DNA of 64,000 nucleotides from Prorocentrum cordatum (GCA_963575745.1 CAUYUJ010004736.1:465329-529328); one strand, 5' to 3'; numbered from the stretch's first letter, positions 40,930 to 53,104 are shown. The notes: generated by a model from the letters alone, not told the origin. A program made the numbers and translations.

Positions 40930-43284
40930 TCGTGCTGGTCGGTCCCATCCAACTTACGCCTTCATTTTATGATGTCAGTGTGGTACAGTGTACCGTGTTT
41001 CTGTATCTGTATATATAGACACAGAGATTGTACGACCACGCGGATATCATCCAGCTTACGATGGTCATCTCGGATCAGGAGGGGCCAGGGCGTGTCATCC
41101 CAGAACGTGCCCTTCTGTGCCAAGAGTGGAACGTCTCGCGATTGTGTGTTTGAGCCAGCGAGTCCGCTCATGCAGGGGACGGTGTCACACACCTGTGGCA
41201 GAGCGGCAAATACTTGAGCACTGTCTTGCGCCGAGATCCCGGCACGTCTACAGCTGAGACACCGCTGGGAACAGGTCCGCGGAATTCCCGGTAGCACGTC
41301 GATCACCCATTCAGTAGGTTCTTGTTTTTTTTTGCATCGGCAGCGCCAGCGGTCGCGGGCGCGGACTCGAGTCCAGCGGGGCGCGCCGAGCTCGGGGCGC
41401 GCGGAGCAGGCGGCAAAGAGAACGGCCGCGGAGGAGGAGGGAGGAAGAGGCCCGACCGCTTGGAGCCGGCGGGAGGGAGGCGCGCAGGCGGCCCAAGGCT
41501 CCGCGGACGGTGCGCGGCAAGCGCAGGAGCAACAGGAGGGCCTCGTCGTCGAGCCAGCAGACGGGCAGCGAGGCACGTTCGCGTCGCCGTGCGCCAGGAA
41601 CGCAGGCCGCCTGGTGGGGCCCCGGGGAGCGGGCGGAAGCTGAGCGGGACGAGAGCCCAGGCGCAGCAGGCATGCCAGAGGCCGCCTGGAGCCAGGTCCT
41701 GCCAAGCAACGCAGGAGCGCAGGCCAGCTAAATTCGAGCCTTCGGGAGTGGCAGCCGAGCCAAACCAGGTCGAGCGGAGAGGCAGCAGAAGTGACCCCAG
41801 GCCGACGGGCGACCTTGGAAACGCACACTGTGCAAACAGCACCGTCCAGGTCTTGTCAAAGAGCCGATACTGGAGCCCAGGCCATGCAGAGCGTCTTGCA
41901 CGGGAAAGGCGGGTGCCCAGGTGGACCTCCGAGCAGACAACATGCCACAGACAGCGACGCACAGCGCGGAGAAGAGAGCCTTACCGGGGCAAGCTCCAGA
42001 GCCCGAGCTAGGCGGGTGCAGCAGCACCAAGCTCCAGCATGGGCTGGAGATCGGAGCACTATGGAGGCCCCGAGAAAGAGGGCGAGGTGGCGGCAAAGAG
42101 GGAGCCGACCGCGCAGTGCAGGCCTGGGACAGCTCCCCAGCCGGGCAGGTGTCCAGGCAGAGCAGGCAGGTAGGCTGGCAGGCAGGCAGGCCGGTTCTTG
42201 CATACACGGAAATACGTGTGGTGATGCGATGGCAAATGTGCTAGAGGTCACAGTCTAGCTCAACATCAAGTACCGCAAGGGGGGCGTTCATGCGGTAGAC
42301 GTTGCTGGAAGTCAGTATGACACTTAGTCACACTAGCAGGGACGACAGATTGCAGGAGATGTCGAGCACACATTCGATTACACATGTTAGGGCAGAGTTC
42401 TAATGATTTTTGCATGGAACGCGCCTCTTTGTCCGCAGAAGGGTTCAACGCCCTAAATGTTCAGCAAAATCTAGTACGGCTCGAAGCCCGAGGACCCAAG
42501 CTCCATCTCGAACACGCACACACAGCACATGAGGTACAGATGTAGAGGCATCGATAGATGCACAGGAAGCAACTTGCAGACAAATTAGCACCACGAGCAC
42601 GTGTTTCTGGGCTACGATTTGTCGCTGCGCCGCTTGTCGTTGGGAGGGCGCCTCGGCCACCAGGGCCAACGCCGCCTCGGGCGCTGTGGGTTTGCCGTAG
42701 GTTTGCCGCGGTGCCGGCTTCGTCTACTTGGGGCGCGGGGCGCGGGGTTTGCCGTGGACTTGCTGTGGTGTTGGCGTCGTCCATTTGGGCGCGTAGAGAA
42801 CAAACGGCGCGGCGACATATGAAGCTCGTTGAGGGGTAGCGAATGCGATCTGTGTGTTCTGGGGCGACGGGGCAGGGCGTGATGCTCGCAGGGTAAGAGC
42901 AAACCTGAGCAGCCCAATCGTCGGCAAGAGCAGAACGAAGGTCCGAGTTTCTTGCGAATGGGGGTCGTAAGGATTGCTGCTGGCGGATGAAGCGCGCCAG
43001 CCGAGCGTTGTCCCCCCAGCGACCACCAAGGAAAGATGGTGCGAACATAAACTGTCAGAGCTCCGCGCGGATTCCTTGGATCGGCGCTGGGCCCCTCTGG
43101 CGGCGCCCCCAGCGCCACCCCTGGCGCGCTCCGCACGCCAGGGAGGAGAGTCCAGCGCAGATCCAAGAAATCCGCGCGGACCTCCGAAAGTGTCTGTTCG
43201 CGCAGTTGTCTCTCCGTCCACTCCTGGCATAGGGCTGCCCAGACCTTTTCGCGTCGTGGAACAATCACGCCGAAGGGTTTGTGT
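40930..43284. other. no gene recognised
   Basis: A frame at 41322-42011 (229 codons) is Arg/Ala/Gly-rich without a domain. The segment 42630-42830 resembles 48450-48605 (CACCAGGGCxAACGCCGCCT, TTGCCGCGGTGCCGGC), so it is a dispersed repeat. Confidence 0.45.
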
Positions 43285-43425
43285 TATGGTCAGCCTCCAG
43301 AGGCCTTCACCGAGCCTCGGGACCGCCAACGAACGTTTCAAAAGGAACGGCCTGTCCCCAGGAAGGGGTCCAGACCTTCAGAGGTCCACGTCATCAAACA
43401 AAAACACTACGTCGGGGGTCTGGGC
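43285..43425 (-). repeat. AGGTCTGGACC dispersed repeat, copy 4
   Basis: The reverse complement has CCCCCGACGTAGTGTTTTTG, CTCTGAAGGTCTGGACCCC and CGTTGGCGGTCCCGAGGC. Confidence 0.65.
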
Positions 43426-43429
43426 CTCG

Positions 43430-44765
43430 CGCCAGGGAACTAGCCAGCATGGCGGGAAGCCGTTGGCAAGTTTCGGCCTCCGAGGGGGCCTTGCCAGGCC
43501 CGTGGGCCCTCAACAGAATGCCTCGGGATGGAGGAAGCGCGCGTCGTCGGACGCGTGGGCTTGTCATAGCACGTGACGGCCTCACTTGCAGCGAGTCCTG
43601 GCCCTTTGGCGCCTCCCTCGCCCCCGCCCTGAGAGCCGACGGCGCAGAGAAGACAGCTTCGCCTCGTACTGGAGCCCTATTCGGCCACGCGCAGGGGGGG
43701 GGGGTTGGGGGGGAGGGAAGGCTACTTAGAAAGCACCCCTGCTTCTTCGAAGGCGCGGGCCTTGTCTATCGATGTAGGGCTGGCGCCCTCTAAGAAGCAG
43801 CCTCCTTCTAAGAAGCCTTCCCCCCCTCCTCCTGCCCCCTTGTGCGCGCCGCCAACTTGTTGACCCCACCTTCCTGCCGAATTTCCCAGGCCGGACGGAT
43901 CCGCCAGGGCCCCCAGGGCCCAGAGCGCAAGAGTTGCGACGCCTGGATGGCAAGGCGTCCGGCTGCGAAACGGCAGCCCCCCGAGGTAGCCCCAGTTGGC
44001 TTCCGCAGGTCCCCCGATCAGCCTGGGGCGGTCTCAACACCCAGGCCTAGGGCGCGGAGCCTTAGAGGCGCTGCTCGTGTAGCTTGTTGTGCAGGGGGGG
44101 GGGCTGTCTGTTGCGCACTCTACCGTCGGAGGCCTAGAGGTTGGCAGCAACACCAGTATCGGCGGTGTGCCTACACCGCGGGAAGATGATCCCGATCTGG
44201 GCGACGGTGGTAAGATTCGGGCTTCCTGGGCGGCCGAAAGATTACCGCCAGGATCAGAATCTAGGATCATCTTCCCCAGGAGGAGGCACAAATACCGCCG
44301 CCGATACCACGCCCAGATCTCCAATCCGCTAATACCAGTCCCGGATCTCCCCTGAGATCCGACGTCTCAAAAATTTGCAGCACCGCGAAAAAAGCACGAC
44401 CAGAGCCTTAGAATCCATCTGTCTGCTGCATTTTTCCAGCCAGATCGATCCGTGAGGGTCCCGGGCTCCGACAGTCTTGGGGGTTCGTAGGGGGGGGGGC
44501 GTAGAGGGGGGCGGGAGTGCACCCAGCCAGCTGGATGCTCACATTTCCTTCCTCCTAGGAACCGTTCAGAGCGATTCTCCTCACGATCCTACCTCTGCCC
44601 CTACCGTTTTACGCCACCCCCGACGACACGAGGCAAAATCGCCCGTTGCAGAACGGCTTGCGACGCCAGGATCGAAGGGCGCGCGTGCATGCGCACGGGC
44701 GCGCACGGGCGCGCGCGCGCACGCGGGCGCCTCCGGCGGCGCGCGGGGGCGCGCGAGCACACGGG
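43430..44765. other. no gene recognised
   Basis: The segment 44345-44465 shares CTGCTGCATTTTTCCAGCCA and AGATCGATCCGTGAGGG with 63610-63655. A GC-only stretch of CGCGCACGGG units lies at 44690-44760. Confidence 0.4.
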
Positions 44766-44961
44766 TCGGGTGTTACTAGAAGCACACTTGGCCCAAGGTG
44801 CCCCCAGCTTATCGCTCCCTTTTGGAGCCCCCGGGGCCCTCTGGGCCTCGTGAGGGGTGCCTTGGAAGCCGCCTGGGCTACCCGGAGAATCATGGGGGCA
44901 CCGTGGCCCAGGGGCACCTTGGCCCAGGGGCACTTCCAGGGGCACTTCTAGCAACGCCCGA
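44766..44961. mobile_element. TCGGGTGTT MITE, copy 2
   Basis: The left end TCGGGTGTTACTAGAAGCAC and the right end GGCACTTCTAGCAACGCCCG are inverted repeats. The interior matches 26667-26834. Length is 196 bp, non-coding. Confidence 0.75.
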
Positions 44962-45223
44962 TCGGGCGCTGACGGGCGTGGGCAGCCGCTGCTCAGAGGC
45001 TCCGGGCGCCGCCGCCGTCCGGCGGTGCCCCGCGCAGATGCTGCGCACGCCGGCCGCGCTGGCCCGCGCGGGCCCGCGCGGCCGCGCGCCCCGCGCCCTG
45101 CCGGGCGCGCGGGTGCTGCTGCAGGAGGCGCTGCGGTGCCGCACGCTCGGCTGGGCGTCGGAGGAGGAGCTCGGCATGGGTCGAGCCCAGTCTCGCAGGG
45201 CTCCTCCTTCTCCTTCGCTCTCC

Positions 45224-45436
45224 TTCTCCTCCTCCTCCTCCTCCTCCTCCTCCTCCTCCTCCTCCTCCTCCTCCTCCTCCTCCTCCTCCTCCTCCCATCC
45301 TCCTCCTCCGCCTCCTCCTCCTCCTCCTCCTCCTCCTCCTCCTCTCCCCCTCCCTCCTCCTCCTCCTCCTCCTCCTCCTCCTCCTCCTCCTCCTCCTCCT
45401 CCTCCTCCTCCTCCTCCTCCTCCTCCTCCTCCTCCT
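45224..45436 (+). repeat. (TCC)n microsatellite
   Basis: About 210 bp of TCC with short CCC and CCG interruptions. Confidence 0.95.
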
Positions 45437-45800
45437 TCCCCCCTTTTGAGGAGGCCTCCTCCTCCGTCTTCCCGTGGGAGGCCAGAAGGAACAGGTCGGA
45501 AGTCATCCCCCTCTCCATTCCCACCCCCATGCGGCGGCCTCCTCCCCCGAGGGAGGTCGAAAGGAAGAGGTCGCACAGTATCCTCGATGGCCTGAGATCG
45601 CTATGTCATCGTGTGTAAGGCCCGTTTCTTGTCGTCGTCCACGCGGGCGCTGGCGGAAAGTTGGGCCGAGCTCCGGCGTCATCGGAACATCGTGGCGCAC
45701 GAGCTCGGCGTTCTTCCATGGGCGGCGCGCCGAGGCCGGTGCCAGACCTCCTCTGGCCCCGGACCAAGCCCGGAGCCTCCGCGCCCCCCGCCTTCTCGTC

Positions 45801-46159
45801 CAGGCTTCGCAGATGGGGGTCCGAGTACAGTCAAAAACCCTCATAAGGACGCGTGACTTTGCTCAGGGTACCCTTGCGTCTTTGCTCTTCCTTGCACTTG
45901 CGTCTCCGTCCTTCCTTGGTTTCGCCTTGGGGGTTCCGTCGTCCGCCGCCCCAAAAATCCCAACTTCGGCTTCCAAGGGTCTTGCGTCCTTACCGCGCGT
46001 CCTTATTAGGGTTTGTGACTGTAGATGGGGTCGGAGCCCGACTTTCTCCACGCCGATGGCGCCGACGAATCGCCGACGTCGCCAGTGCAGCGCCGATACG
46101 TCGGCGATGCAGGGCAGTGCTCCGACCACATCTGCTCGGACCCTCTCTGGGGGACCTTG
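45801..46159. mobile_element. CATCGCCGATG fold-back MITE, copy 3, interrupted
   Basis: The left part AGATGGGGGTCCGAGTA ends at 45826. The family sequence resumes at 46022 with TAGATGGGGTCGGAG and continues with CGCCGATG motifs to CTCGGACCCTCTCTGGGGGA. The TA-flanked MITE at 45827-46021 is inserted between them. Confidence 0.65.
45827..46021. mobile_element. Tc1/mariner-like MITE, copy 3, nested
   Basis: A 195-bp element with CAGTCAAAAACCCTCATAAG at the left and TTATTAGGGTTTGTGACTG at the right, TA at both sides, and terminal inverted repeats of about 25 bp. It has the same internal blocks as the other copies. Confidence 0.85.
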
Positions 46160-46994
46160 GCGTCGCATTTGTGTTTCGCAACTTGCGATTTCGCCTGGTT
46201 TCGGGGCCCCCGGACTCGATCCGATTCGAAAAATGCTCAGAAAGTACGCTCTCGGGTGATGGGCGTAATTTTCTTCGCATTGCTGTTTTTTTTCGCAACG
46301 TCGGCGCTCAGGGGGCCCCTTGCCGGGGAAACGTCGCACTCGAGTACTCAGGAACTCGGCTTTGCCGACGCTTTTTGACGGGCACGTCCTGGACTTTGAC
46401 GGTCCAGTTTCCGTGGGATGTTTTTGCAGCGGGAGCTCGCGTCAGATTTTCGATTGGGCCTCGTCGTTTTCACGCTGGCCTTGTCAGGCCAACCCGAGTT
46501 CCCTGAGCCAGAGCCTGCCGTCCCTCGGACCTGAACCCGGGCCCCCTGAACCCGAGACCCCTGAACCCGAGTCCTGTGAACCCGAACCCGACCGAGCCTT
46601 ACGCCTCCCCGACCGTGGCGCCGTGAGAGGACCGAGCATCTTCTTCGGGTGGGAGGGCCAAAGGGTGAAATCTGAAATGCCGTTTCGATGGATTTCCGAG
46701 GGAATCTGCAACAAGATGAATCACAAGGCGGATGGATTGTCGAGGTGCAAAAGCCCACGTGGATTTCACCCCGAGCCCTCCACCCTGAGAAAATGCCCAG
46801 GAGGATCGCGCCGGGCCCACGTGGACTTCACCCCGAGCCCTCCACCCTGAGAAAATACTCGGGAGGATCGCGGCGGGAAGCGTCTGAGCACTTTCGGCCT
46901 CGGGGGGGGCGGGGCCCTGGCGGCCCCGCGGCCGCCACCCGAGGCCGTCACGGCCCCGGGGCGTCGCTCCTCGACGTCGGCCTCCCGGGGGGCC
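46160..46994. other. no gene recognised; short direct repeats
   Basis: CCTGAACCCGAG units lie at 46526-46600. A duplicated block of about 61 bp (CCCACGTGGATTTCACCCCG and on) lies at 46754-46872. Confidence 0.5.
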
Positions 46995-47003
46995 ATCAAG
47001 CAT
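46995..47003 (+). repeat. 9-bp target-site duplication, left
   Basis: ATCAAGCAT, identical to 48189-48197. Confidence 0.85.
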
Positions 47004-47085
47004 TAAGTCGGGCCTGTCCTTCTACAGGAGGAATACTCAAAATAGTCAAAGAATGGTTTGGGGACAATGTTTAACAACCTGTGAA

Positions 47086-47152
47086 TATATCTATACATAT
47101 ATATATATGTGTACATACATACATATATATATATGTATATATATATATACAC
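47086..47152. repeat. (TA)n microsatellite
   Basis: TA with GTACATAC interruptions, inside the long TIR element. Confidence 0.9.
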
Positions 47153-47399
47153 ACAAGGCTGCAGTGACGCTTCGCGCCATGCACCTTGGTCCTTGAAGTT
47201 TGGTATGCAGGCGGAATGGCAGCAAGGTCAAGCCGACAATTTAGCGATAACTCCTGATTGCCTTTTCTGGCATTGCCGCTATAATGATGTTATTCGTTAT
47301 CCTTCCTCCATGCTTATTGTTCCTCATTTTCGCCATACCCTGCGCATTCTCCCCATCCTCCTCAGCTCTTTTTTGCGGAGGCTCCTCCTTGGAGAGCCT

Positions 47400-48050
47400 C
47401 TAGGGGCCTCGCAAAAGTTGTTTCAGGCTTTCTTAACGCCTTCTGGAGGCCTCCTGGGCGTATTCTGGGGGCCTCTGGGGGCTTCCTCGGGCCACCCTGC
47501 CTCCAACCGCCGTCTCCCTGAACGACCGAAACACGATTTGGAATTCTTCGGAGGGTGTCTTTGGGCCATCTTGGGCCGCCATGGGGCTCTCTGAGGGCCA
47601 TCTTGGACCCGTGTTGTGCCGTTTTGGGGCTCTCTTGGACTGCCTGGAAGCCCTTTCGGATGGTTGTGGGGCGATTTGGGAGCCTCCCAGGCGGCTTCGG
47701 ACGCCCAGAAGACCGCCGTCTTGGAGCGTCGGGAAGCCGAAAAGAGGAGAACCCCAAAATTCACCAAATAACCCACAGAAAATCAATCATTTTTGCCTCG
47801 GGGGGCCTTCTTGGGAGTGCTCTTGGAGGCCTCTTTGGGGCCGTCCTGGAGGCCTCTTGGGCCATCTTGAGGTCACGTCGGTCACTCTTGGAGCGCTCTT
47901 GTGCTGTCTTGGGGGTCTCTGGGACGTCTCCGATGACCCCCCTGATCGCCATAAGTGTGCTGGGAAGGCTTGGCAAAACGCCTTGCGAGGCCCGGTGGCC
48001 GCTTCGAGCCCCGTCTGGAGGGCCCCAAAGCCCCAGGTCCCGGGAGTCCG
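47400..48050 (-). repeat. GGCCTCTTGGG-type array, copy 3
   Basis: Reverse orientation of the array at 21470-22090, with units such as GGGCCATCTTGG and GGAGGCCTCTTGGGC. Confidence 0.7.
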
Positions 48051-48188
48051 GTTTTGGGGGGGGGGGATGGGTTTTCCCCCCGCCCGGGCTTATAAAAATA
48101 TAGGAAGAGGAATATGTTTGGGGAATGTTTGTTCGTAATTCTTATTCATCGCCCAAAATCCCCCCGTAGGGGGACAGGCCCGACCTAA

Positions 48189-48197
48189 ATCAAGCAT
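48189..48197 (+). repeat. 9-bp target-site duplication, right
   Basis: ATCAAGCAT, identical to 46995-47003. Confidence 0.85.
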
Positions 48198-48674
48198 GAG
48201 CCCGGGGCAGACTGGCCCAGGGGACTCCGATGGGACGTTCGGGGCCGCACACGAGCGACGCAAAAAAGGAGGTCGTCTGCGCCGACATTCGCGCGCAGGC
48301 TGCCCGCGGAAGGTCGCGCGTAAGCGCCCTCGTCTCCATTTGTGGCGTGCCGCGCCGGCGGCCCGCGTAAGCCGCCGCGCGAGGTCGCTGTGCCATCTCG
48401 CGCAAGACCCGTGTTTTGTCTTATCGTCGCCCACATGAAAAACACACGTCGCCGCGCCGTGTGTTCCGGCGCGCGGCCTCCCGTCCTCGGGTGGGGTGCC
48501 GCGGGCACCAGGGCAAACGCCGCCTCGGGCGCAAGGTTCGCTGTGGAATTGCCGCGGTGCCGGCGTCTGGTTTATTGGGGCGCGTTCAGAGCACACGACG
48601 CGGCGCCACTTCCACGGCTGCTGCTTGGATGACCGCGTGGATGTTGACATAGGTAATCGTTGCTTTTTCCTATT

Positions 48675-48860
48675 GCTTATGAGTGGGCTACAAGTGCCCT
48701 AGGCGGCTTGCGCGGGGCAAAGATCTGGGCTACGTGGGCGGAACCCCCTAACTCTTTAAAGCCCAGATGTGCCAGATGTAACCCACTCAGGCGATACATA
48801 ACCCACCATCACATCCACTTATACCCCACCTATCCCCTTGGCAACCACGGCAGTCATCCA
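48675..48860 (+). repeat. GCTTATGAGT dispersed repeat, uninterrupted copy
   Basis: GCTTATGAGT, CAAGTGCC, AAGATCTGGGC, AACCCACC and TCACATCCACTTA blocks are shared with 58711-59319, which carries a 381-bp insertion. Confidence 0.75.
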
Positions 48861-48865
48861 AGTGG

Positions 48866-49995
48866 TCGGGCTCGGGTGCAGTTGTTTTGCCCCCGGATCT
48901 GGGCGTCGCAAGAGAGTCGCAGCGGCCATTGTTTTACGATCTCGGCCTTCGAGGCCGTTCTCAAGCCCAGGATCGCAAATAGCCGTCTGTGGATGCAAAG
49001 CCCGTTACCGTGAAGGGGTCCAGATCCCCAGGGGCACGTTGCGAAGGAAGTGCGCCGTCGTCGGAGATGGTGTGTGTGGGTGCGTCGGGCCCAGGTTCCT
49101 ACTCTGGATGGGATATTAATCGAGGGATGGGCGACTAACCTTCCGACGGAGCTTGCCCATCCCCCCCTCCCCCCCTCCTCCTCCTCCTCCTCCTCCCCCT
49201 CCTCCTCCACCTCCTCCTCCTCCTCCTCCTCCAACCCCCCCTCCACCCGTTCCGACAGCACGTGCACACCCCCCCCAGCGAATCCAGGGGGGAGGCGATC
49301 ATTGCCCCATCCAGAGTACGTTGTTCCTGTTATCTGTCATGGTTGGCTGCCGTTGCCGCCTCCCCCATGCGCCTCGCTTGCTGCTTCGGCTTGGCACTGT
49401 CGCACTGCATCGTTTTTTCCTTTTCCACCTTTCCCTCTTTTCCCCCCCGTCTGTCCTCGCACGGCTGCTCCCCCATGAGTATTGTTGTCGATCCCCTGTG
49501 GGTGGATCCAGCCTCTCCCCGCTGCGTGAGAAAGGCCGGTTCGCGCGCTTGTTCGAGCTGTTCTACGCCGCCCCGCCGCGCGCGCGGCCGCGACGCCAAA
49601 AGTGTGTGCGTCGATTCCGTCTGCTTTCGTCCTTGGACCAGGCGTGCCCCGCCCTAGAACTCGCCTTGGTGCTGTCACCCGGCCGCTAGAGGAAAGAGCG
49701 CGCGTCGACTCCGCGTGGGCGACGCGCACACCGAAGCATGTTGTGTTTCAAACACCGTGGCGCGCGTGGTCTGCCCATGCCGCTTCGGCAGCAGCAAACG
49801 ACAATGTCCTTGTATTGTGCGTTTCGGTTGGACGTGCGCTGCCCAGGGGGGCACACATTACTAGTACGTCCGTCTGCGCCCCACGCCGTGAAGGAAGCAG
49901 GTCCTGAGGGTTGACGGGTCCCGGAAGATTTTCGCTGCTCCTGGGCCTCTCCACGCCCCCCTAGGCCGTCAGAAAACGTCTCGGGACGAAGAGCC
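48866..49995. other. no gene recognised; short TCC tract
   Basis: TCC runs at 49165-49235. Open frames elsewhere have no recognisable domain. Confidence 0.4.
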
Positions 49996-49999
49996 GGTA

Positions 50000-50170
50000 C
50001 TGGAGAATGCGTTGGGGCCGCAGCCCCCCGACGTCGTGCCTTTTCACGACAAGGACCCCACAGAAATGGACCCCTTCCTGGAGACCGCCTGTTCAGCCTG
50101 AGTCGCTTTCTGACGGCCCCAGGGCCCAGTAAGGGCCCCCAGAAGCCGAAAATAGCGTCAATCCCCCGTC
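50000..50170 (+). repeat. AGGTCTGGACC dispersed repeat, copy 5
   Basis: CCCCCGACGTCGTGCCTTTT, TTTCTGACGGCCCCAGGGCC and AGTAAGGGCCCCCAGAAGCC follow the family order. Confidence 0.6.
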
Positions 50171-50252
50171 CTGATTTTTTCGTGATTCGAGAGGGTCTGG
50201 GGTCTAGGACTCAGGGGCAATGCTAGGGGGGATCAACCGCAGGGGAGCTGGC

Positions 50253-50388
50253 GCATCGACCCCCAATCGCCAATTCATCGCCGACAGGGGATCAATAGCC
50301 TACCCCGCCCAGGAACGCGCGTTTTCGTTATCTGGGGTCGATCGCCTTTTTGAATGAACGGCGACGCATCACCGATTCCAGGTCGATG
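50253..50388 (+). repeat. dispersed repeat with ATCGCCGAT motifs, copy 3
   Basis: GCATCGACCCCCAATCGCC at the left and ACCGATTCCAGGTCGATG at the right match 28273-28410. Confidence 0.7.
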
Positions 50389-51334
50389 TCCCCTTGCCCT
50401 GACCGGCGGCGTACGAGGAGGGAAAGTGAGAAGGAGAAGGCCTTGTCAGAACGCGGCGGTATTTCTCAGAAGCCATCGCGCCTTCTGAGAAGCTGTCTGC
50501 GTCTTGGGGGAAGGGTGAGGGCCCCGAGACTTTCGAGCCTCCTGAGAAGGCCCGCCCTTTCTCACTTCCCCGCCGGGCTCGCTGCCGAATCTCTGCCCCT
50601 CAGGGACCCGATTTTCTCGCAGGAGACTGTTTTTTGTTTTCTTCTCCTCGTGGCGAGGAGCGGACGCTGCGCCAGGCTGTGGACTCCGCGGGCCCCGCCG
50701 GCGGTCCGCGGAGGGCATGTGCACACCACCGCCGTGCTTGCCCGGGGCCACCCTGGCCTCGAGATTGCGCTTCGGTGGTTCGAAGATGGGGTCCCGGGGG
50801 GATGGGGTCCGCAGGACCAGGTACCTCAAACGAGGTAAATCCACCCATGGGCCCCCTCCTACCCTCAGGGCCCCATCCCTCAGGACCCCATCTTTGAGCC
50901 ACCCACCTTTAGTGCATCCGCTGGCGCGTACTTGCTGCTACCCAGGCCAAGCCCCTCCCCTCCTCCCCCTCCCCCCCGGGTTGCGGCAACGAGCGTACGT
51001 CCCGGGTGGGCCTGGACTGCCCACATGTACGCTGGTGTTCGCGCGCTTACTGTGGCGATCGCAGCGCACCCCCCCAAGCGCTACCATTGCCAGACCCCCC
51101 CCCAACACACACCCCTCTGGGGTAACGACCCGTATTGGAAAGAATGAAAAGTGTAACCCAGTGTGGACCCCAATCCATGTGTCTCTAGCAACAACATGGA
51201 ATTAGAATATGTGGTGCAACCTGTGTGATGCAATCTACGTTGTGCAAGTTATTTCGCGCAACCTACGTGGTGCAATCTACGTTGTGCAATATCTATATAT
51301 ATATGGAACCATTTGTTTGTGCAGTCTACGTGGT
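50389..51334. other. no gene recognised
   Basis: Repeated GAAAGTGAGAAGG and CTTCTGAGAAG motifs at 50415-50580 resemble 29130-29280. No gene is supported. Confidence 0.45.
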
Positions 51335-51785
51335 CACCCGCAGCTTGGTTTGCCAACCCCATGCGGCGGCGATTGCGATGAGTGTTTGGTCTTGGTTGGT
51401 GCATCTCTGCGGCCGCGCTGGCCCGCGCATGCTCGCGCGCGCAGTGGCCAGTTAGTCTGGCGCGACCAACACGAACGCGGTGGCGCTGACCGCTCGGCAA
51501 ATCCCAGCGAGCACTCCAGTGCGAATCGGCGACTTTGGGGGGCGCGGTATCATGGAAACGTCGACAACGGTTGACACGATGATAATAGTAGCGATGCTGG
51601 CGACGATGCTGACAGCGACAACGGGGCAGCCAGTGACGGCGCCGATGCTGATCACGCCGACGACGATGACGGCGTTTTCGCGTCGGTGATCAATGTTTTT
51701 CGAAGGAATTCGAAATGCGCGCGCGGCAGACGCGCGAGAGTGGCTCGCATGGCACTATGTGAGACGGATCGCGCCACCCCAGCGC
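51335..51785 (+). repeat. GCGGTATCATGG segmental repeat, unit 1
   Basis: Landmarks in order: CCCATGCGGCGGCGATTGCG, GGCCGCG, GCGCTGACCGCT, GGCGCGGTATCATGG, GACACGATGAT, GGCGCCGATGCTGATCACGC, GTCGGTGAT and CGCGCGAGAGTGGCTCGCAT. All recur in units 2 and 3. Confidence 0.8.
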
Positions 51786-51964
51786 GCGCCGATACCGGTT
51801 TGGCTGGGATAGTACGAACTCAAAGGTCGGATGGACATTGGGTCAGAACCATATTCGTTTTGCATCGGTTCCCGGGGAATCGACAAGTCCGGGGGGGAGG
51901 GTGGTAGAATTTTTTTTGAGAAAGGGGGATTCTTTTTGAAAAACGTGAAGATGACAACGCCACC

Positions 51965-52437
51965 GCTCGCGCAATCATCCCACCCACCCACCCGCAATTT
52001 AGTTTGCAATACCCATGCGGCGGCGACTGCGACGAGTGTTTGGTGTTGGCTGGTGCATTTATGCGGCCGCGCATGCTTGCGCGCACGGCGGCCAGCTAGT
52101 TTGGCGCGACCGACGCGACCGCGGCGGCGCTGACCGCTGGGCAATTCCAGCGTCTCGCAGGCCGCGCTGGCGCGCGGGCACTTCAGTGCGGTTTGGTGTC
52201 TTGCGCGGGCGCGGTATCATGGCGACGTCGAGAATGGTAGACACGATGCTGATAGCAGCGGCAGTGGTGACGATGAGGACGATGACAACAGCAAGGCCAA
52301 TGACGGCGCCGATGCTGATCGCGCCGATGACGATGATGGTGTCTTCGGGTCGGCGACGAAGGTCTTGGAAAGATTTCGACAAGCGCGCGGCCGACGCGCG
52401 CGAGTGCCTCGCGTGGTAGTATTTGACACAGATCGTA

Positions 52438-52440
<3 letters not shown>
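51965..52440 (+). repeat. GCGGTATCATGG segmental repeat, unit 2
   Basis: Same landmarks as unit 1, with the leader CCACCCACCCACCCGCAA shared with unit 3. Confidence 0.8.
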
Positions 52441-52476
<36 letters not shown>

Positions 52477-52525
52477 CACGCACACTCACACGCACACTCA
52501 CACGCACACACACACACACACACAG
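52440..52525 (+). repeat. (CA)n microsatellite
   Basis: CA runs with CG and CT interruptions. Confidence 0.95.
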
Positions 52526-52539
52526 CACGCGCGCGCAAG

Positions 52540-52985
52540 GGCGTTCGGATGAGTTCGACATGCGGCACGAGAGGCCAGTTTGGCAGAATGTGATGAGAAT
52601 GTTGAAAAAAACGATGGTTGACATTCCAAAAATCCTAGGAGCGCAAGCGCAGATTTTTCTTGATACAAAAAACGGCGACGTTGCAAACCATTCGGTGTTT
52701 ATTTGTTGTCGGGACACACGTTTCTGAACCCCGCGCGAAAGCTCAAGCTGGTTTCGGGAGTTTGGCATGCGCGCGCGACGACGCGCGCGCGTACACTTCG
52801 CCGCGTGCTTTGCATAATGTTCTTGCGACAGCACGCGCGCAAGGATATTCGAACGATTTCGACATGCGCGCGCGAGTGGCCAATGTGGCATCATGGTATG
52901 AAAATGTTGAAGGTCATGGTTGCGTTAAGACTTTGCAACAGCGCGAGCGCCGCTTTGCTTGAAAATCGCTGTTGAGATGCCATGT
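52540..52985 (+). repeat. GCGCGCGACGACGCGCGCG repeat, diverged unit
   Basis: Contains CAAACCATTC, GTTTCTGAAC, CATGCGCGCGCGACGACGCG and CACGCGCGCAAGGATATTCG, shared in order with the units at 53590-54560. Confidence 0.65.
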
Positions 52986-53104
52986 GAGAGATTCTTGGAA
53001 AAAAGATGATGCGCTGCAAACGAGTGCGCGCACACCATGTTTTGCAAATGATGAGGGGGGGCACCAGTGGCACGATTGCTTTTAACAAACGAGCTGACAC
53101 ATCC

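Larger units (their letters stand above)
47004..48188. mobile_element. TAAGTCGGGCC element, long copy (1185 bp)
   Basis: The ends TAAGTCGGGCCTGTCC and GGACAGGCCCGACCTAA match the 157-bp copy at 25316-25472, and the element has its own perfect 9-bp duplication. The outer 85 and 80 bp align with the short copy. The middle (about 47090-48105) is additional: a TA microsatellite, about 200 bp of unassigned DNA, and a GGCCTCTTGGG array. No transposase is visible, so it is non-autonomous. Confidence 0.85.

Noticed and set aside
41322-42011. 229-codon frame downstream of the secreted-protein gene
   Set aside because: Arg/Ala/Gly-rich, with overlapping open frames on both strands and no recognisable domain.
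45611-45735. Exon-like frame with RALAESWAELRRHRNIVAHE
   Set aside because: Composition is plausible, but there is no family match I know and no clear splice sites; it was too weak to annotate.
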